Assembly (NCBI GenBank): GCA_027627685.1
Contig: CP091241.1
Coordinates: 1,799,191-1,863,190, forward strand
From: Hyphomonadaceae bacterium ML37
Lineage (GTDB): Bacteria > Pseudomonadota > Alphaproteobacteria > Caulobacterales > Maricaulaceae
Direction: 5' to 3'
Length of the DNA: 64,000 nt
The translations under genes were made by a program, and so were the position numbers. Below are positions 10,390 to 18,983 of the stretch, piece after piece. The first letter of the stretch is position 1; each line of letters begins with the position of its first letter. The notes under the pieces were generated by a model. That model worked only from the letters and a program-made list of their open reading frames with translations. It had not been told where the DNA came from and did not search any database.

Positions 10390-10802
10390 TACTGGGCGTC
10401 GGAACCGACATTATCGATATCCGGCGGATCGAGCGGTCCATCGAGCGGTTCGGCGACAAGTTCCGCAACCGGGTCTTCACCGAAATCGAACGCGCCAAGG
10501 CCGCCAGCCGGCGCCGCTCGGCCGATACCTTCGCCAAACGCTTCGCCGCCAAGGAAGCCTGCGCCAAGGCGCTGGGCACCGGGATTTATCGCGGCGTGAC
10601 CTGGCAGCAGATGGAAGTGATCAATCTCAAGGGCGGCCAACCGACCCTAAAGCTGACCGGCGCCGCAGCCGAGCGCCTGCAGTCGCTGACGCCAGACGGT
10701 CTGGAGCCGCGCATCCACGTCACCCTGACCGATGATTATCCCTGGGCGCAGGCCTTTGTGATCATCGAGGCGCTGGACCCGGCCCGGCCGGGGGCCGCGT
10801 GA
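10386..10802 (+). CDS. acpS: Holo-[acyl-carrier-protein] synthase
   Basis: 138 residues. It transfers phosphopantetheine from CoA to acyl carrier protein. The N-terminal [14 protein letters not shown] holds the metal-ligand aspartate, and [18 protein letters not shown] is the conserved CoA-site helix with its glutamate. ATG overlaps the pdxJ stop and the stop overlaps the lepB GTG. Confidence 0.96.
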   Translation: MILGVGTDIIDIRRIERSIERFGDKFRNRVFTEIERAKAASRRRSADTFAKRFAAKEACAKALGTGIYRGVTWQQMEVINLKGGQPTLKLTGAAAERLQSLTPDGLEPRIHVTLTDDYPWAQAFVIIEALDPARPGAA

Positions 10803-11599
10803 ACGCCGCCGACCCGGCCCGCGCGCGCCGCGCCCGGCGCATCGGGCGGGCCTTGCGCCGTGTGCGCGCCGACCAGCGTCTGATTGTCACCCTGATCCTC
10901 GCCGCCATTTTGGCGTTGGGCGTGCGCACGCTGGTGTTTCAGCCCTTCACCATTCCGTCGGACTCCATGCGCCCGGCGCTGGAGCCTGGCGACTATATCG
11001 CCGTGTCCAAATGGCCCTATGGCTGGTCGCGCGTCTCCCTGCCCCTGTCGCCGCCTGTGGGACCGGGACGGGTGTTCGGCTCGACGCCCCTGCGCGGCGA
11101 TATTGTGGTGTTCTCGCCCGCTCACGCGCAGGGCTCGGCCTATGTCAAACGCGTCATCGGGCTTCCCGGCGATATGATCACGCTGACCGGGGGCATGGTG
11201 TTCATCAATGGGGAACCTGCGCCGCGCGGCCTTCTGGACGAGGAGACGCGCATCGGACCCGATGGCGAGCTGACGCGCTATGCGCGCTGGCAGGAAATCC
11301 TGGGCGACGGGCGGGCCTGGGACGTGCTGCATGGCGCGCCGGGCGTATATGACGATTATGGCCCCGTGCTGGTGCCCGAAGGCCATATCTTCGTGCTGGG
11401 CGATAATCGCAGCGAGTCGCGCGACAGCCGCGCCGCGCCGCCTGAAGGTCCCGGCATGGTGCGCATCGATTCTGTGATCGGCCGCGCAGACCGGGTGCTG
11501 ATCTCGGTGCGCCCCGATTTCAGCCTGTGGCGTCCCTGGACCTGGGCGCGCATCCGCGCCGGACGCACCCTGGCGCCCCTGGACCCGGAGCCGAGATGA
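10799..11599 (+). CDS. lepB: Signal peptidase I
   Basis: 266 residues, type I leader peptidase of the inner membrane that removes Sec and Tat signal peptides. One N-terminal membrane segment (about residues 27-45) precedes the catalytic serine in P-S-D-S-M-R-P (Ser56). The catalytic lysine lies in [11 protein letters not shown] (about Lys117), and the late box is [15 protein letters not shown] start at 10799 inside the acpS end; stop shared with rnc (ATGA). A basic, arginine-rich cytoplasmic head precedes the membrane helix. Confidence 0.96.
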   Translation: MNAADPARARRARRIGRALRRVRADQRLIVTLILAAILALGVRTLVFQPFTIPSDSMRPALEPGDYIAVSKWPYGWSRVSLPLSPPVGPGRVFGSTPLRGDIVVFSPAHAQGSAYVKRVIGLPGDMITLTGGMVFINGEPAPRGLLDEETRIGPDGELTRYARWQEILGDGRAWDVLHGAPGVYDDYGPVLVPEGHIFVLGDNRSESRDSRAAPPEGPGMVRIDSVIGRADRVLISVRPDFSLWRPWTWARIRAGRTLAPLDPEPR

Positions 11600-12276
11600 G
11601 CGACCGTTTCAAGGATGTCCAGGCGCGCATCGGGCACGCCTTCGCCGATCCGGCCCTGCTGGAGCGCGCCCTCACCCACGCCTCTCACGGCGACGGGCGC
11701 TCGCGCGACGCGTCCAATGAGCGGCTGGAGTTTCTAGGCGACCGGGTGCTGGGCCTGATGGCAGCAGAAGCCCTGCATGAGCGCTTCCCTGAACTAAACG
11801 AGGGCGGGCTGGCCGTGCGCCTCAATGCGCTGGTCAACAAGAACGCCTGCGCGCGCGCCGCGCAGCGCTGCGGTCTGGGCGAAGGCCTGCGCCTGTCAGC
11901 CGCCGAAGCGCGCCTGGGCGGACGCGAAAAAGCCTCCATCCTGGCCGATGCCTGCGAGGCGGTGATCGGCGCGCTGTTTCTTGATGGCGGGATGGACGCG
12001 GCGCGCGCCTTCTTCCTGACTCAGTGGGAAGAGGAGCTGGACGGCCTGAAACGCCGCCCGCGCGACGCCAAGTCCCGCCTGCAGGAATGGGCGGCCCAGA
12101 CCGGGCGCCCGCCCCCCGTCTACACGGTCCTCTCGCGCAAGGGTCCCGATCATCGCCCTAACTTCACCGTGGAGGTGCGCGTGGGCGAGCTTCGCGGCGA
12201 AGCCGAGGGTGCATCCAAACAGGGGGCCGAGCGTGCGGCCGCCGATCAGCTTCTGTCCGCGGAGACAAGCCTTTGA
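11596..12276 (+). CDS. rnc: Ribonuclease III
   Basis: 226 residues. It cleaves double-stranded RNA in rRNA and mRNA processing. The RNase III signature N-E-R-L-E-F-L-G-D-R-V-L-G lies near residue 37, with A-D-A-C-E-A-V-I-G-A-L-F-L-D-G-G supplying the other metal ligands. A C-terminal dsRNA-binding domain ends G-A-S-K-Q-G-A-E-R-A-A-A. The start at 11596 overlaps the lepB stop; the frame is open upstream but only as an out-of-frame copy of lepB. Its stop overlaps the era TTG start. Confidence 0.96.
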   Translation: MSDRFKDVQARIGHAFADPALLERALTHASHGDGRSRDASNERLEFLGDRVLGLMAAEALHERFPELNEGGLAVRLNALVNKNACARAAQRCGLGEGLRLSAAEARLGGREKASILADACEAVIGALFLDGGMDAARAFFLTQWEEELDGLKRRPRDAKSRLQEWAAQTGRPPPVYTVLSRKGPDHRPNFTVEVRVGELRGEAEGASKQGAERAAADQLLSAETSL

Positions 12277-13223
12277 CCGATACCCCTACCGACACCGCCC
12301 GCAAATCCGGTGCGCCGTCCCGCGCCGGCTTCGCCGCCATCATCGGCGCGCCGAACGCCGGCAAATCCACGTTGGTCAACGCGCTGGTGGGCCGCAAGGT
12401 CTCCATCGTCACGCCCAAGGTGCAGACCACCCGTTTCCAGATCCGCGGCGTGATGCTGCGCGGCGCCGCCCAGATCGTGCTGGTCGACACGCCCGGCGTG
12501 TTCCGCCCGCGCCGCCGGCTGGACCGGGCCATGGTCGCCGCCGCCTGGGACGGGGCGTCGGACGCCGACATCATCGTCCACGTGGTGGACGCAGCCGCCC
12601 AGCTCAAAGGCGGGGGCAAGAGCGTGGAGGATGTGGACCGCGTGATCGAGGGGCTGAAAGTCCATGACCTCAAGGCGATCCTCGCCATCAACAAGATCGA
12701 TCTGGTGCGCCGTGAAGAGCTCTTGGAGCTGTCGCGCCAGCTTTATGAGAGCGGCGTCTATACCGACGTGTTCATGATCAGCGCCACCAACGGCGACCGC
12801 ACGGCGGATCTGGCCGACGCGCTGGGCCGCGCCATGCCCGACAGCCCTTGGCTCTATCCTGAAGACCAGATCGCCGATCTGCCCGAGCGCATGCTGGCCG
12901 CCGAAATTACCCGCGAGAAGCTGTATCTGCGCGTCCACGAGGAGCTGCCCTACGCGCTCACCGTGGAGACCGAGGACTGGAAGGACCAGAAGGACGGGTC
13001 GGTCCGCATCGAGCAGACCATCTATGTGGAGCGCGAAGGTCACAAGCCGATCATTATCGGCAAGGGCGGCGCCACGCTGCGCTGGATCGGCGAGCATGCG
13101 CGCGTCGAGCTCGAAGGCGATCTGGGCCGGCGCGTGCACCTGTTCCTGCATGTGAAAGTGCGCCCGGGCTGGAGCGAGGAGCGTGCGCGCTTCTCCGCCC
13201 TCGGCCTTGAGTTTGACGTGTAA
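12273..13223 (+). CDS. era: GTPase Era
   Basis: 316 residues, ribosome-assembly GTPase that binds the 3' end of 16S rRNA. G1 is G-A-P-N-A-G-K-S-T-L, G3 is D-T-P-G, G4 is N-K-I-D. The C-terminal KH domain has H-K-P-I-I-I-G-K-G-G-A-T-L. The first in-frame start is TTG at 12273, formed across the rnc stop (TTGA); a weak start fits coupling to rnc translation. The stop TAA shares its last base with the recO ATG. Confidence 0.97.
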   Translation: MTDTPTDTARKSGAPSRAGFAAIIGAPNAGKSTLVNALVGRKVSIVTPKVQTTRFQIRGVMLRGAAQIVLVDTPGVFRPRRRLDRAMVAAAWDGASDADIIVHVVDAAAQLKGGGKSVEDVDRVIEGLKVHDLKAILAINKIDLVRREELLELSRQLYESGVYTDVFMISATNGDRTADLADALGRAMPDSPWLYPEDQIADLPERMLAAEITREKLYLRVHEELPYALTVETEDWKDQKDGSVRIEQTIYVEREGHKPIIIGKGGATLRWIGEHARVELEGDLGRRVHLFLHVKVRPGWSEERARFSALGLEFDV

Positions 13224-13951
13224 TGGAGTGGACGGCGTCAGGCCGCATCCTGGCGGTGCGTCCCCACGGTGAGACCAGCGCCGTGGTGGAGATCCTGACC
13301 GCCGAGCATGGCCGCCATGCCGGTCTGGTGCGCGGCGGGCGCTCGCGCACGATGCGCCCCGTGCTGCAGCCGGGAAACCGCGTGCGCGCGGTCTGGCGCG
13401 CGCGGCTGGAGGAACATCTGGGCGCTCTGACGGTGGAAGCCGAAGACCTCTCCACCGGCGCGATCATGGAGGACCCGCTGGCGCTGGCGGGCCTCAACGC
13501 ATTGTGCGCCATGGCCTCGCTCTGCCTGCCCGAGCGCGAACCGCACCCGCGCGTGGCCGAGGCCTTTGATCTGGTCACGGAGCATCTCACCGACCCACAG
13601 ATGTGGCCGGCGCTGTATGTCCGCTGGGAGCTCGGCGTGCTGGCCGATCTTGGCTACGGCCTCGATCTGCGCCATTGCGCGGCCACGGGCGTGACGGAGA
13701 ACCTCATTTATGTCAGCCCCAAATCCGGCCGCGCAGTCAGCGCCGAAGGCGGCGCGCCGTGGGCGGACAAGATGCTCGCCCTGCCCGGATTCCTCACAGG
13801 CTCCGGTGAAGTCCGGCCCGGCGATATCGGCGCGGGGCTGAGGCTCAGCGCCCATTTCCTGGAGCGCCGCGTGCTCTGGCCCGCCGACAAGCGCCTGCCC
13901 GACGCCCGCGCTCGCCTGATCGAACGGCTTGAGGCGGAGCAGCGGGTTTAG
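13223..13951 (+). CDS. recO: DNA repair protein RecO
   Basis: 242 residues, recombination mediator of the RecFOR pathway that loads RecA on gapped DNA. N-terminal OB fold (G-R-I-L-A-V-R-P-H-G-E, then G-L-V-R-G-G-R-S), followed by the helical C-terminal region with L-G-Y-G-L-D-L and G-A-P-W-A-D-K-M-L-A-L-P-G-F-L typical of alphaproteobacterial RecO. It is the last gene of the coupled operon; ATG overlaps the era stop (TAATG). It converges on pdhC with 16 bases between the coding ends. Confidence 0.95.
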   Translation: MEWTASGRILAVRPHGETSAVVEILTAEHGRHAGLVRGGRSRTMRPVLQPGNRVRAVWRARLEEHLGALTVEAEDLSTGAIMEDPLALAGLNALCAMASLCLPEREPHPRVAEAFDLVTEHLTDPQMWPALYVRWELGVLADLGYGLDLRHCAATGVTENLIYVSPKSGRAVSAEGGAPWADKMLALPGFLTGSGEVRPGDIGAGLRLSAHFLERRVLWPADKRLPDARARLIERLEAEQRV

Positions 13952-13970
13952 GGCGCGCCAGGCGCGCCTA
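13949..13970. terminator. Near-palindrome joining two convergent stop codons
   Basis: Two GGCGCGCC blocks (13952-13959 and 13961-13968) lie between and across the TAG of recO and the TAG of pdhC, making the whole 22-base stretch almost self-complementary. It could act as a compact bidirectional stop for transcription. There is no T-run, so Rho-independent function is uncertain. Confidence 0.4.
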
Positions 13971-15425
13971 CATCAACATCGTCACCGGGTCTTCGATGAA
14001 GCCTTTGAACGCCGCGATCCAGCGTGCGCCAGTCGCCCCGTCCACCACGCGGTGATCGCAGGTGAGCGTGACGGTCATGACGGTGGCTTTCGCCAGCGCG
14101 CCATCGGTGATCACCGGCCGTTCCTCGCCCGCGCCCACGCTCAAGATCATGCCCTGGGGCGGGTTGAGGATGGAGGCGAAGGAATTGATTCCGAACATGC
14201 CCAGATTGGACAGGGAGAAGGTGCCGCCCTGAAACTCTTCCGGCTTCAGCTTGCGGTCGCGCGCGCGGGCGGCGAGGTCCTTCATCTCGGCGGAGATTTG
14301 CGCCAGGCCCTTCTGGTCGGCGTCAAAGATGATCGGCGTGATCAGACCGCCCTCGATGGCCACGGCCACCGATACGTCCGCGTGCTTGTGCACCGCCACG
14401 CGCCCGTCCTCGATCCAGCTGGCATTGGCCTCGGGCACGCGTTTCAGCGCCAGGCCCGACGCCTTGATCAGGATGTCATTGACCGATACCTTCACGCCGT
14501 CAGGCGCCTTGTCATTGATCTGCTTGCGGAAAGCCAGCAGCGTATCGAGGCGGCAATCCACATTGAGCGGGAAGTGCGGCACGTCGCGGAAGGAGTCCGT
14601 GAGGCGCCTTGCGGAGATCTTCTGGATGCCGTCAGCCTTGCGCAGCTCATAACGCGACGCCGCAATGCCATAGCGCGCCAGCGGTTCGTGCTCGTCGATC
14701 TGCGGCTTGGGCGCGGGCTCTGGCGCCGGCCTGGCGCCTGGAGCGCCGGCGCGGGGCGCTTCTGCGAGGGGAGCGTCCTGTCTTTTCGCGGCGGGGGCCG
14801 CTTTGGAGGCCGCCTCCACATCGCGCTTGATGATCCGCCCGCCGGGGCCGGAGCCTTCCATGTCCGACAGGCTCAGCCCGGCCTGCTCGGCCAGGCGGCG
14901 CGCGAGTGGCGAGGCTTTGATGCGTATGGCGTCTCTCTCCTTTTTTTCTTTCCCGGTTTCGGAGCCGCCGCTCCCCCCACCCCGGCCCTCCCCCGAGGGG
15001 GAGGGAGAAGATGTGGAGCCGTTGGTCGATTTCTTGGCGGAGGGCGCATCATCCTTCGCGCCGCTCTCAGCTTGGCGGGACCCTTCTCCCTCCCCTTGAG
15101 GGGAGGGTCGGGGTGGGGTGTCGCCACCGGACGATGACTTCGGTCCGCCAGACCCAGCCCCCTCCAGCGCGCCCTTGTCCTCGCCCTCGTCCAGAAGCAG
15201 CGCGATCACCGCATTGACCTTCACGCCCTCGGTTCCGGCCTCCACGAGGATTTTGCCCATCACGCCTTCATCGACGGCTTCCACCTCCATGGTCGCCTTG
15301 TCGGTCTCGATCTCGGCGATGACATCGCCCGATTTCACCGCATCGCCTTCCTTGACGAGCCAGGACGAGAGCGTGCCCTCCTCCATGGTGGGCGACAAAG
15401 CGGGCATCAGGATTTTAATGGGCAT
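13968..15425 (-). CDS. pdhC: Pyruvate dehydrogenase complex E2, dihydrolipoamide acetyltransferase
   Basis: 485 residues. Order: lipoyl domain (residues 1-80, lipoylated Lys43 in E-T-D-K-A), a long Gly/Ser/Pro-rich linker (about 85-165), the E1/E3-binding domain (S-P-L-A-R-R-L-A to G-G-R-I-I-K-R-D-V), a second Ala/Pro linker, and the acyltransferase core ending with D-H-R-V-V-D-G. It transfers the acetyl group to CoA in the E1-E2-E3 complex. The first linker carries two in-frame palindromic repeats (15088-15107 and 14986-15005) that encode P-S-P-Q-G-E-G and P-S-P-S-G-E-G. It is the last gene of the pdhA-pdhB-pdhC cluster. Confidence 0.96.
   Translation of the reverse strand: MPIKILMPALSPTMEEGTLSSWLVKEGDAVKSGDVIAEIETDKATMEVEAVDEGVMGKILVEAGTEGVKVNAVIALLLDEGEDKGALEGAGSGGPKSSSGGDTPPRPSPQGEGEGSRQAESGAKDDAPSAKKSTNGSTSSPSPSGEGRGGGSGGSETGKEKKERDAIRIKASPLARRLAEQAGLSLSDMEGSGPGGRIIKRDVEAASKAAPAAKRQDAPLAEAPRAGAPGARPAPEPAPKPQIDEHEPLARYGIAASRYELRKADGIQKISARRLTDSFRDVPHFPLNVDCRLDTLLAFRKQINDKAPDGVKVSVNDILIKASGLALKRVPEANASWIEDGRVAVHKHADVSVAVAIEGGLITPIIFDADQKGLAQISAEMKDLAARARDRKLKPEEFQGGTFSLSNLGMFGINSFASILNPPQGMILSVGAGEERPVITDGALAKATVMTVTLTCDHRVVDGATGARWIAAFKGFIEDPVTMLM
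14986..15005. repeat. Palindromic repeat inside pdhC linker, copy B
   Basis: Perfect 9-base arms CCCTCCCCC (14986-14994) and GGGGGAGGG (14997-15005) around GA. Read on the minus strand it encodes residues 141-147, P-S-P-S-G-E-G, between the lipoyl and subunit-binding domains of E2. Same orientation and frame as the copy at 15088-15107. Confidence 0.85.
15088..15107. repeat. Palindromic repeat inside pdhC linker, copy A
   Basis: Perfect 9-base arms (15088-15096 and 15099-15107) around TG, followed on the plus strand by TCGGGGTGGGGTG. It encodes residues 107-113, P-S-P-Q-G-E-G. The flanking G-rich run resembles that of the intergenic copy at 689-713, so this is a dispersed element captured inside a gene. 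Confidence 0.85.
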
Positions 15426-15500
15426 GGGGGATTACTCGAAAATGGCGAAGGTTTAAGATCAGCTGTTCAAAGTGGCCGTCGTCGGGCTTAACGTCGTCCA

Positions 15501-15902
15501 TCATTCGGTCCTTACAGCTGCGGCGCGAGTGCGCCCATAAGCAGACAGGCAGCGCTCCGTCGACGGATCGTCATGCAGCCCAGGGCAAATCTCTACAATC
15601 CGGTCACCATCGAAACGAACCGAGATTAAACGCGTCGAGACATAGCCGTCATTGTCGAACGTGTTTGACCCATGCTGCGCCGCAAAAAGTTCGAAAGCTT
15701 CACGGTCATTATCGTTGCGCGCTAGCAATTCAGCCAGAATAGCGAGGTCTGAAAGCTGCTCCTCCATGTATGAGAGTTCGCTATACAAGTAGTGCTCTTC
15801 GACCGATCGATCGATTAAGTCTGCGAACCAGAACCATGCAACGCAGCCCGCGACCAAACCAAACAGCGCGCCGATCAGGAAAAGGAAAACTCTACCGAGC
15901 AT
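15501..15902 (-). CDS. Small membrane-anchored protein of unknown function
   Basis: 133 residues, not recognised. An N-terminal hydrophobic segment (about residues 3-27, F-L-F-L-I-G-A-L-F-G-L-V-A-G) looks like a single membrane anchor. A charged, probably helical stretch follows, with a C-terminal domain holding two cysteines (E-I-C-P-G and E-R-C-L-S) that could form a disulfide if periplasmic. It lies between pdhB and pdhC, four bases after the pdhB stop, in DNA visibly less GC-rich than its neighbours, which suggests later insertion into the operon. No function is proposed. Confidence 0.75.
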   Translation of the reverse strand: MLGRVFLFLIGALFGLVAGCVAWFWFADLIDRSVEEHYLYSELSYMEEQLSDLAILAELLARNDNDREAFELFAAQHGSNTFDNDGYVSTRLISVRFDGDRIVEICPGLHDDPSTERCLSAYGRTRAAAVRTE

Positions 15903-15906
15903 CGCC

Positions 15907-17400
15907 TCACTCCGCGTAGCAGACGGCTTTGGCCGCCTTCACAATATCCTCCACACCCGGCAGCGATAGCTTTTCCAGATTGGCGGCGTAGGGCAGCGGC
16001 ACGTCTTTCTGGTGCACGCGGGCGGGCGGCGCGTCGAGCCAGTCAAAGGCCTCGGCCACCACCACCGCGGCGATTTCCGCGCCCACGCCCATGCGGCCCC
16101 AGCCTTCCTCGGCGCAGACCAGGCGGTTGGTTTTCTTCACGCTGGCCACCACCGTATCAGTGTCCAGCGGGCGCAGGGTTCTGAGATCGATCACCTCGGC
16201 CTCGATGCCCTCTTCGGCGAGGATTTCGGCAGCTTTGAGCGCAAAGCCCACCATGCGCGAATGGGCGGTGATGGTCACGTCGCTCCCCTCGCGGCGGATT
16301 TTCGCCTTGCCGATGGGCAGGACCCAGTCGTCCAGGTCCGGGATGTCGAAGCTTTCGCCATACATCAACTCGTGTTCCAGGAAGACCACCGGGTTGGGGT
16401 CGCGGATCGCGGCTTTCAGGAGGCCCTTGGCGTCGGCGGCGTCATAGGGCGCGATGACTTTCAGGCCGGGCACATGGGCGTACCAGCTGGAGAAATCCTG
16501 GCTGTGCTGGGCACCCACGCGGCTGGCCGCGCCATTGGGGCCGCGGAACACGATGGGACAGCCCATCTGGCCGCCGGACATGTAGAGCGTCTTGGCCGCC
16601 GAGTTGATGATGTGATCGATGGCCTGCATGGCGAAGTTGAAGGTCATGAACTCGACGATGGGCTTCAGACCCCCGAACGCCGCGCCCACGCCCAGCCCTG
16701 CAAACCCGTGCTCGGTGATGGGCGTGTCCACCACGCGCTGCGGCCCGAATTCCTGCAGCAGCTCGCGCGTGACCTTGTAGGCGCCCTGATACTCGGCCAC
16801 CTCCTCGCCCATGACGAACACCGTCTCGTCGCGGCGCATCTCCTCGGCCATGGCGTCACGCAGGGCGTCGCGCACGGTGATGGAGACCATTTTGGTGCCT
16901 TCGGGGATGTCGGGATCGGCGGCCTGGGGTTGGGCGTGCCGCTTTTCGCCGGACTCCCCCCCTCCGGCCGCTTCGCGGCCACCTCCCCCGCGCGCGGGGG
17001 AGGATGAGGTGTCATTCTTCGACGCTTGGGGTTCTTGTCCTCCCCCGCCTGCGGGGGAGGTGTCAGCGTCGTCAGACGCTGACGGAGGGGGGGTCTTGTT
17101 TTTGGACTGAGACGGCTTCCCGCCAGACCCCGCCCCCTCCAGAGCACTCTCGTCCTCGCCCTCTTCCAGCAGCAGCGCGATCACGGCGTTGACCTTCACG
17201 CCCTCGGCGCCTTCCTCGACCAGCAGCTTGCCGACCACGCCTTCCTCGACCGCTTCAACCTCCATCGTCGCCTTGTCGGTCTCGATCTCGGCGATGACAT
17301 CGCCCGATTTCACCGTGTCGCCGGGCTTGACGGTCCATTTGGCCAGCGTGCCCTCCTCCATGGTGGGCGACAGGGCGGGCATGAGCACTTCGATGGTCAT
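15907..17400 (-). CDS. pdhB: Pyruvate dehydrogenase E1 beta subunit with N-terminal lipoyl domain
   Basis: 497 residues. Residues 1-80 are a lipoyl domain almost the same as that of PdhC (Lys43 in E-T-D-K-A), the fusion known from many alphaproteobacteria. After a Gly/Ser/Pro linker (about 88-165) comes the transketolase-like E1 beta domain, starting [11 protein letters not shown], with V-F-M-G-E-E-V-A and [11 protein letters not shown]. With PdhA it decarboxylates pyruvate using thiamine diphosphate. The linker contains three inverted repeats (16982-17003, 17039-17060, 17062-17083), so its sequence is set largely by repetitive DNA. Confidence 0.96.
   Translation of the reverse strand: MTIEVLMPALSPTMEEGTLAKWTVKPGDTVKSGDVIAEIETDKATMEVEAVEEGVVGKLLVEEGAEGVKVNAVIALLLEEGEDESALEGAGSGGKPSQSKNKTPPPSASDDADTSPAGGGGQEPQASKNDTSSSPARGGGGREAAGGGESGEKRHAQPQAADPDIPEGTKMVSITVRDALRDAMAEEMRRDETVFVMGEEVAEYQGAYKVTRELLQEFGPQRVVDTPITEHGFAGLGVGAAFGGLKPIVEFMTFNFAMQAIDHIINSAAKTLYMSGGQMGCPIVFRGPNGAASRVGAQHSQDFSSWYAHVPGLKVIAPYDAADAKGLLKAAIRDPNPVVFLEHELMYGESFDIPDLDDWVLPIGKAKIRREGSDVTITAHSRMVGFALKAAEILAEEGIEAEVIDLRTLRPLDTDTVVASVKKTNRLVCAEEGWGRMGVGAEIAAVVVAEAFDWLDAPPARVHQKDVPLPYAANLEKLSLPGVEDIVKAAKAVCYAE
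16982..17003. repeat. Perfect 22-base palindrome inside pdhB linker
   Basis: CCTCCCCCGCG and its exact reverse complement meet without a loop. Just before it is GGCCGCTTCGCGGCC, another inverted repeat. On the minus strand it falls at residues 133-141 and helps encode S-P-A-R-G-G-G-G. The layout matches the neighbouring copy at 17039-17060. Confidence 0.85.
17039..17060. repeat. Palindromic repeat inside pdhB linker, second copy
   Basis: Ten-base arms CCTCCCCCGC (17039-17048) and GCGGGGGAGG (17051-17060) around CT. It encodes the region of residues 114-121, T-S-P-A-G-G-G-G, and differs from 16982-17003 only in the centre. It is followed at once by the inverted repeat 17062-17083. Confidence 0.85.
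17062..17083. repeat. Inverted repeat in pdhB linker, part of composite element
   Basis: GTCAGCGTC (17062-17070) and GACGCTGAC (17075-17083) around GTCA, followed by GGAGGGGGGG. Together with the two upstream palindromes it makes a composite element of about 140 bases within the linker codons. On the coding strand this part gives [10 protein letters not shown]. Confidence 0.8.
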
Positions 17401-17406
17401 GGCGAT

Positions 17407-17808
17407 CTAGGCTCCGGAAAACGGAAGAATTTGGATAAGGACGAGCACGGTGCCCGCCAGCGCAATGACCCAGGCAAAAGAGCGCACCACTGGCACGCCA
17501 AGCCAGTAGAGCGGCGCGTAAACCGCGCGTCCGGCGACAAACAGCCAGCCGCCCAGCGCGGTCATGTCGTTGGCGCGGTCCAGCGCCAGCGCGACCAGCA
17601 CCAGCGGCGCGTGCATGAGCAGGGCTTCGATCATGTTCTGGTTGGCGCGCCGGGCGCGCGCCGTCAGCACGCTGGAATCGGTTAGGCCATCGCGCGCGCC
17701 CAGCAGATCCTTGGGCTTGTGCTCCAGATTGGAAAATACGCCTTGCACCATCACCATGATGATGAAGATCAGGACGGCGATGACCAGCAAGCTGGCGTCA
17801 ATGGGCAT
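17407..17808 (-). CDS. MAPEG family membrane protein
   Basis: 133 residues with about four hydrophobic segments (4-25, 60-78, 84-103, 108-128). The loop A-R-A-R-R-A-N-Q-N-M-I-E-A-L after the first segment is typical of the MAPEG family (membrane-associated proteins in eicosanoid and glutathione metabolism). Bacterial members are mostly uncharacterised; a glutathione-linked role is only a family inference. It sits between pdhA (3 bases upstream) and pdhB (6 bases downstream) on the same strand, so it is transcribed with the pyruvate dehydrogenase genes. Confidence 0.85.
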   Translation of the reverse strand: MPIDASLLVIAVLIFIIMVMVQGVFSNLEHKPKDLLGARDGLTDSSVLTARARRANQNMIEALLMHAPLVLVALALDRANDMTALGGWLFVAGRAVYAPLYWLGVPVVRSFAWVIALAGTVLVLIQILPFSGA

Positions 17809-17811
17809 CGC

Positions 17812-18858
17812 CTAACCCTCCACCAGCACGTCGGTATACAGCTCGCTCGGGTCGGGCTCGGGGCTGTCCTTGGCGAACTCGGCGCTCTCGTTGACGATCT
17901 GCTTGACCTCTTTGTCCATGGCTTTGAGCGCGTCTTCATCGCTCCAGCCGGCCTCGATGAGGTTTTTGCGGGCGAGATCCAGCGGGTCCTTGTGGTCGCG
18001 GAACTCGTTGACCTCCTCGCGGGTGCGGTATTTGGCGGGGTCCGACATGGAGTGGCCGCGATAGCGGTAGGTCTTCATTTCCAGAATGTACGGGCCATGG
18101 CCCTCGCGGGCGTGGGCGGCGGCTTTCTTGGCGGCCTCGTACACGGCGATCACGTCCATGCCGTTTACCGCTTCGCCGGGAATGCCAAAGCTGGCGCCGC
18201 GGCGGAACAGCTCGGTTTCCGAGCTGGAGCGCTTCACGCTGGTGCCCATGGCGTAGCCGTTGTTTTCAATGATGTAGAGCGCGGGCAGATTCCACAGCTT
18301 GGCCATGTTGAAGCTCTCATAGACCTGGCCCTGATTGGCGGCGCCGTCGCCGAAATAGGTCGCGCTGATCTTCCCGTTCTTCTTGTATTTGTTAGCGAAA
18401 GCGAGCCCGGACCCGATGGGCACCTGGGCGCCGACAATGCCGTGGCCGCCGAAGAACTGCTTCTCGCGCGAGAACATGTGCATGGACCCGCCCTTGCCGC
18501 GCGAATACCCGCCCTCACGGCCCGTCAGCTCGGCCATCACGCCATTGGCGGTCATGCCCGCCGCCAGCATATGCCCGTGATCGCGGTAGCCGGTGGTCAC
18601 CTGGTCGCCGGGCAGAAGCGCGCCCTGCACGCCCACCACCACGGCCTCCTGGCCGATATAGAGATGGCAGAAACCGGCGATCAGACCCATGCCGTAAAGC
18701 TGGCCGGCTTTCTCCTCGAACCGGCGGATGAGGAGCATGTCGCGATACCAGCCCAGAAGCTGGTCCTTGGTGACCGTCAGCTTGGTTGGCTTTTTCGCCG
18801 CGCTGCTGGCGGCGGGTTTTGAAGCGGACGTTTTCGGGGCGGTTGATTTGGAGGCCAT
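17812..18858 (-). CDS. pdhA: Pyruvate dehydrogenase E1 alpha subunit
   Basis: 348 residues. The N-terminal 30 residues are Ala/Ser/Lys-rich and probably flexible. The E1 alpha core follows with R-R-F-E-E-K, G-H-L-Y-I-G-Q-E-A-like F-C-H-L-Y-I-G-Q-E-A, Y-R-D-H-G-H and the thiamine diphosphate motif G-D-G-A-A-N-Q-G with the distant N-N. The Y-R-Y-R-G-H-S-M-S-D-P loop resembles the phospho-site loop of mitochondrial E1 alpha. It is first of the pdh cluster; the 125 bases between it and recG should hold the promoter. Confidence 0.97.
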   Translation of the reverse strand: MASKSTAPKTSASKPAASSAAKKPTKLTVTKDQLLGWYRDMLLIRRFEEKAGQLYGMGLIAGFCHLYIGQEAVVVGVQGALLPGDQVTTGYRDHGHMLAAGMTANGVMAELTGREGGYSRGKGGSMHMFSREKQFFGGHGIVGAQVPIGSGLAFANKYKKNGKISATYFGDGAANQGQVYESFNMAKLWNLPALYIIENNGYAMGTSVKRSSSETELFRRGASFGIPGEAVNGMDVIAVYEAAKKAAAHAREGHGPYILEMKTYRYRGHSMSDPAKYRTREEVNEFRDHKDPLDLARKNLIEAGWSDEDALKAMDKEVKQIVNESAEFAKDSPEPDPSELYTDVLVEG

Positions 18859-18983
18859 TTATTTCACACGCGAAATAGTTACTGCGCGCTCCCTGTTGAG
18901 GCTCCTTGGCGTGTAGCAGGCGCCGGGCCATGGCGTAAAGCCTTGAAGGTGATGCTGCGCTTGCGAAATATCGGTCTTGAGGC

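Noticed and set aside
16982-17083. Transcription terminators inside pdhB
   Set aside because: They are strong inverted repeats but lie within a whole, in-frame coding region; read as captured repeats instead.
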